Assembly (NCBI GenBank): GCA_036850595.1
Contig: CM072152.1
Location: 23,573,179 to 23,637,178, forward strand
DNA: 64,000 nt
Direction of reading: 5' to 3'
DNA from: Rhyacichthys aspro
Lineage: Eukaryota; Chordata; Actinopteri; Gobiiformes; Rhyacichthyidae
Position 1 is the stretch's first letter. The number at the start of each line of letters is the position of its first letter. The translations under genes and the position numbers were made by a program. Below, in pieces: positions 59,551 to 64,000 of this stretch. The notes below the pieces were generated by a model, which saw only the letters and a program-made list of their open reading frames with translations, ran no database searches and was not told the origin of the DNA.

Positions 59551-61037
59551 ATCGAAAGCCAGTGTTATTACCATTAGCTTAAAGTGTGCATTCACCCAAA
59601 GCTGTAAATAAGAAAAGACAACCACAGTCAAACAAACAAACAGACATCACACATCAGACACATTTCAAATAAATATTAGTTTTGAACTGCTCCAAAACGC
59701 TGCCATACGTGTCCGATTACACCATGTGATTATTTTATTTACGTTATTTTATGTTGAAAATGTTTTCTTCATCGAGACTGAGACCTGCCAAAGTGACTGT
59801 GTTACAAGACACTCTTTAAACCAGTTTTGAGTTGTTTGAGTAGATTTTTAATTGGACTTTTCTGAAAGAGCTGTAAACAAACAATTACACACTTTTTTTA
59901 AATTTTTTTTGGCAACAATCAAATCTACTTAGACTCATTTCTGAATAAGAGCTCAGAAATCAATGAGAGAAGTGGTTTTGAGGTTTGGTCTGGGGATTAG
60001 AGAAAAGAAACACATAAAAGTAAAACATTTATTTTCCTTTAAGCCACAGACACAAAGTGGTCGTCGAAGAAGAGCAGAGTTAATTGAGGGAATCGGCAAA
60101 AACACAACTATCGACTGGTTCATAATGACTTTCTGTCAGTGGACGGCCAATCTTGTAACGAACGTCTGTCAGTTCGCTGACCTGGGTTTTACAAAGAACT
60201 GAGAGATATTTATAAAGATGTGGCCTGAGAAAAGTGACACGAGTGATTGAGTGACTACGGACAATGATGTGGGTCAGTTTTAGACATTAAAGTTTATGAT
60301 CCTTGTCAAAAATGTCAATAATCGCCTGAAAAACTCACGTCATCCGATCAGACAATGGAATAATAATAAACTATTCATGAAATTACTGTTTTAAAGGGTT
60401 TATTGAATGGTCTAAGATGGATTGGACATAAAACAAGATGTGTAGGATTTAATAACCACTTTTACAACTCAACTGACTCTTGTGATTAAATAAAAGCCCA
60501 GCGTAGAAGCTAAAGTATTGCAAAAATGGGACACAAAAATAAATGTATGTGTTATGACTCAAATATCCATTTTAAAAAGCACTGGGGATATTTCCTACTG
60601 ATGTCTGACCTTTTGTAAAACAGGGGTCAATATCGCTGACAGTTCAAATGCCACTGTGGCTCCGGGGGCATTTGTGGGAGTGGGTTAATGAGTTAAACAG
60701 GATCTAAACCTGACCCGGGCCCCTATTACTGTCTCCTGATCAGACCTTTAAACACGCCTTTGACTCCAGCTCATAAATACTGCATGTGTTTATTGTTAAT
60801 CACCAGTGGATTTTATAAGCCTTTCTAACGCCCGGTTTAAAAAGATGTGGCCGTGGCTCAGCTGCAGCGGAACGTTATCGGGTTTATTCATATTCATGCA
60901 GTTTTATAGCTTTATATTTGTAACATACAGTGTGCCATTAAATCATTCAAAATGTCAGAGTTCGGGAATTTAAATGTTATTAGCACAACAACGTTTTCTC
61001 ACAAACACATTTTACTACAGACTTTTATGACTTAGAT

Positions 61038-61540
61038 CACACATGTCAAACTCAAGGCCCGGGGGCCAAATGCGGCCCTTTGCAGTGTTTTATGTGGCCC
61101 TTCAGCACATTTGGAAAGTGATATTTTTGGCACTAGGTTTTATAGGATTTTATTTTTGCTACAAAGATAAATAAAACCTGTTGAAATTCAACTAATACCT
61201 GTTCAAATTCAACTAAAACTGTTCAAATCCAACTAAAACTGTTCAAATTCAACTAAAAACTGTTCAAATTCAACTAAAACCTGTTCAAATCCAATTAAAA
61301 CCAATTCAAATCCATCTAAAACCAGTTCAAATCTGACTTAAACGTGTTCAAGTCCAACAAAAACCTGCAAACTACAAACAGTTTCTATAAAAGGAGGAAA
61401 TTAATGTTAAAAGACTTAAATGAAGATGAAATCTCGCATCCAAATTTTTATAAAAGCTTCCAAATGCCATCATCTTTGGCCCCAGAAAGGATTCTGATTA
61501 ACTATTGTGGCCCCTCACCACTTTGAGTTTGACACAACTG
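61038..61540. mobile_element. hAT-like non-autonomous DNA transposon (complete ends)
   Basis: 503-bp element. The left end reads CACACATGTCAAACTC. The right end, reverse-complemented, reads CAGTTGTGTCAAACTC, giving 16-bp terminal inverted repeats with four mismatches, all in the outer part. The flanking 8-mers ACTTAGAT (61030-61037) and ATTTAGAT (61541-61548) match at 7 of 8, as expected for an hAT 8-bp target duplication. The sub-terminal AAGGCCCGGGGGCCAAATG is typical of a widespread vertebrate hAT group. There is no transposase. The interior carries a 21-bp tandem array. Confidence 0.8.
61170..61370. repeat. 21-bp minisatellite inside the hAT-like element, about 9 units
   Basis: Degenerate tandem copies of a 21-bp unit with core CCTGTTCAAATCCAACTAA. 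Variants carry TTCAACTAA or TCTGACTTA. The same unit forms the array at 25823-26512. Confidence 0.85.
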
Positions 61541-62734
61541 ATTTAGATTGTAGTGTAATGTCACAGAACTTTAAATGTTGAGTGTCTCGACAAATTCAAC
61601 AAAATCACTGCAAAAATGACATGACTGGACATATTTTAATCACCACTTTAAATACAGAGTAAAATTTAGTGGATTGTGCTAAAGTTTACACATCAATACA
61701 GACATTCATACTGGTCAAACTGGAGCCACTAAGACACTTTTCTATTTGAATTATCACTCAATGGTGGGAATAATGATCCCAGTTTGACCAAAAATGTGAT
61801 TATGTATTATTTCAGAGAGAAAAAAAGTTATTGGTTCAAAGAAAGTAACTTTGACTGAACTCATTAAAGCTTTACATTGATTTACGACGTCAACTTGTAA
61901 TAGTTCGTAGCCTGGACATCTGTACCCATTCACTTTGCAAAATGATCCCTTACCTTCACATCAATTATGACTTTACCCAATAGTTCCATTTTAAGTGTTT
62001 GAGACAAAGTTTAATTGGCATCATTCGTACTGTCTCCTGAAAACTAGACTTGAATCCACAAAGACCAGAAAGATTCTTATTAAATATATAAAAAACAATA
62101 ATATTGATATCTGTTCAGGCTGAATACTTTGAATTAATTGGAACATACTGATGGATAAAGAGTGTCTTTGTAACATAAGCTTCTGTCAAACACTGAATAT
62201 TAATATTACTTGTGTTAATTTAAAATAAATATCTGCTTTAAAAGCCTAAAACTAGTGATGGGCAAGGTTTGTGAAGCCCAAATCTTTAATTGACAAATTC
62301 CTTTCATAAATTATTTTTACACCATTGATTTATTCCAGAACATTTCCAATAAAAGTCTATTTGATAAAGGTTGAACTTTTGTTTTGTTTCTCGTGGGTTT
62401 TGTGCTTTGGCTTCCATCACGTGGCAAATTGTCGTGGCAATCTGTTCAGTCTGCTCTTTTTTTTTTATTCTGTTCTTTTTTTTCCACTGGAGTCCATTGA
62501 GACTCTATAATGGACCTATGGAGACACAGACGGTGAGAGTGAAGTGAATATTTCTCTTTTGTTCATCTGTATTACCTTTGGTTGCTTCATGTTGGGATTT
62601 TACTTTTGTCTTTTTGGATTTGTACATTTCTTTTGTATAATTATTATTCTGAAGATGATTTGTCCAAGTGTTGTTTAGGTCTGGTGATGCCATTACCATT
62701 GGTTGTTTAGTTGTTTGAAATGTGGTTAAAATGA

Positions 62735-62740
62735 AATAAA
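62735..62740 (+). terminator. Candidate polyadenylation signal AATAAA (distal)
   Basis: AATAAA followed 20-50 bp later by a T/GT-rich stretch (cttctgtcttttgttc and atctgtgtct), a textbook downstream-element arrangement. It lies 4.8 kb after the ptprk stop, beyond an hAT-like insertion. It could end a long UTR isoform or another transcript. Confidence 0.3.
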
Positions 62741-63099
62741 GGGACCAAAATGTTGAATGCCACTTCTTCTGTCTTTTGTTCTTATCTGTGTCTTATGAAC
62801 TCAAACACATAGACATGATCAACAGAAAGAAAAACAGCAAAATCAGAGACTAAATACTAATGACCAACACGTGGAGACAGACACAGCTTAAAATTCAATT
62901 TAAAAAAAGTCAAATAAAATAAAATAACACTAATAAACAGTCCATGATTATCACAGAGACTGAATAATTTAACAAAAAATACAAATCTCAAATTGTACAC
63001 CACTGAATCCTGCTGAAGATAAAGTGTATTTTCAGCTGAAAAAAGAAAAGCATCAACAGAGAAAAGGGAGGCAACGTAAAACACAGATAAATACTGTCA

Positions 63100-63180
63100 A
63101 TTCAATTCACTTTATTAATCCCAATGAGGAAATTAAGTTGTTAGGTCTCTTCTTATTAAGTAGAGTATTAAATAAAGACA
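63100..63180. repeat. LINE-like tail fragment
   Basis: TTCACTTTATTAATCCCAAT followed by GAGGAAATTAAG, resembling teleost retrotransposon ends. Fragment only. Confidence 0.45.
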
Positions 63181-64000
63181 GAGGCATACGAGACAACTTC
63201 TGCAAAATAAGACTGAAATGAGTTAGAGTTTATCAAACAAACCAACTGACCTCAACTAAAAACAGAACTGGTAAATTGATCTTAAACAGGCAAGTTTTTG
63301 GGTCTAATGTTTGCTTTAAAAATAATATTTACCAGTGTCCAGCAGGTTTAATGGTGGACATACATCAGCTGGTGTTAGGGCTATTTTTATTATTAAAAAA
63401 TAAATAAATAATATTCTTACCTGAGAGCTAACTTACATGGGTTAAAGAGCTATAACTTCAACCTCGAACGTGGAAGTAATGTGTGTCTCTTCTGAGGGAA
63501 ATTCATTTAAAATCAAGGTTAGAACAGAGCCCTTCTTCTTTGTCTAGAGCTCTTGCACTAAGCCAAGTGGATTGTGCTTAACACCAGCTCAAATGTTGAC
63601 ACCTCCACCTTTTATTTGCCCTCTTTGAAGTCACAAGCTCCTCTTAAGATCTCGGAGCCGAAGACCAAACGAAAGCCCAACTTTTAACAGGTTGATTTTT
63701 CCTCTTTCTAATCAATCAGAGTTAGCGATGAACGCAGCTCCGAGCCAACGGCCTCATCCTTTATTTAGCTGCTCGATTCCCAAGGAGCTCATAAATATTC
63801 ATGAGGCGGCGATTAGCACAGGCACCAAGGACAAGGCCCGTACCTCGGCATTATGACGATCAATCAGAAACACTAAGGGGCTCCTCGGAGGGAAGCTGTC
63901 TGTCAGTTCGGCTTTAGGCTGGGCTCAGGAACACGCTCCACAAACGCTCCGCACAAAGAAGACACACAACAATCACACGCATGAAGGAGGGGGGAGCTAA

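Larger units (their letters stand above)
59551..64000. other. Distal 3' UTR or intergenic region
   Basis: No gene recognised on either strand. It contains an hAT-like element (61038-61540), a distal AATAAA (62735), a LINE-like tail (63100-63180), and two blocks of mixed composition that may be conserved regulatory DNA (60650-60920, 63640-63900). Confidence 0.6.

Noticed and set aside
1..64000. A novel defence, CRISPR, phage-like or operon system
   Set aside because: The sequence is vertebrate genomic DNA with one spliced receptor gene and degraded repeats. Nothing resembles a prokaryotic or viral system.

Overview
This is a stretch of vertebrate, almost certainly teleost fish, genomic DNA. 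It is AT-rich with long introns and holds one recognisable gene on the + strand: the 3' part of a receptor-type protein tyrosine phosphatase of the R2B (MAM-domain) subfamily. The residues match PTPRK better than PTPRM, PTPRT or PTPRU. Fourteen coding exons lie between 1258 and 57904. All have GT-AG boundaries with matching phases, and they join into one 547-codon open frame ending in TGA. The extracellular MAM/Ig/fibronectin part, the transmembrane segment and most of the juxtamembrane region must lie upstream of base 1. The fish assignment rests on short, degraded repeats that I recognise as common in teleost genomes, and on the gene being clearly vertebrate but diverged from mammals.

Layout: 1-1257 is intron. 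The juxtamembrane/D1-start exon is at 1258-1345. A 20.6-kb intron (1346-21923) follows, with a CpG-dense patch and several candidate conserved non-coding blocks. Exons 21924-38569 encode the first phosphatase domain (D1), with the WPD loop at 34189-34197 and the HC(X)5R signature split across the 34298/38434 splice. Exons 40583-57904 encode the inter-domain segment and the second domain (D2). D2 keeps its cysteine but lacks the WPD aspartate, so it looks like a pseudophosphatase. After the stop comes a 3' UTR with a plausible AATAAA at 59529 and a more distal one at 62735. Then there is intergenic or UTR sequence to the window end with no further gene that I can see.

Non-coding content: two copies of an hAT-like non-autonomous element carrying an internal 21-bp minisatellite (about 9 and about 33 units); a tandem array of about 153-bp units (about 9 copies) in intron 12; a 278-bp MITE with GTAACACTTTATA termini; a 451-bp inverted-repeat element; three copies of an AAGACC-rich dispersed repeat; several LINE-like 3' tails; and many TTTA/AAAAT/CA microsatellites. 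No tRNA, rRNA, CRISPR array, autonomous transposon or viral gene was seen. I did not find a new biological system. The points most worth checking are repeat structures in introns, a repeat-built splice acceptor, and a substituted residue in the D2 signature loop.
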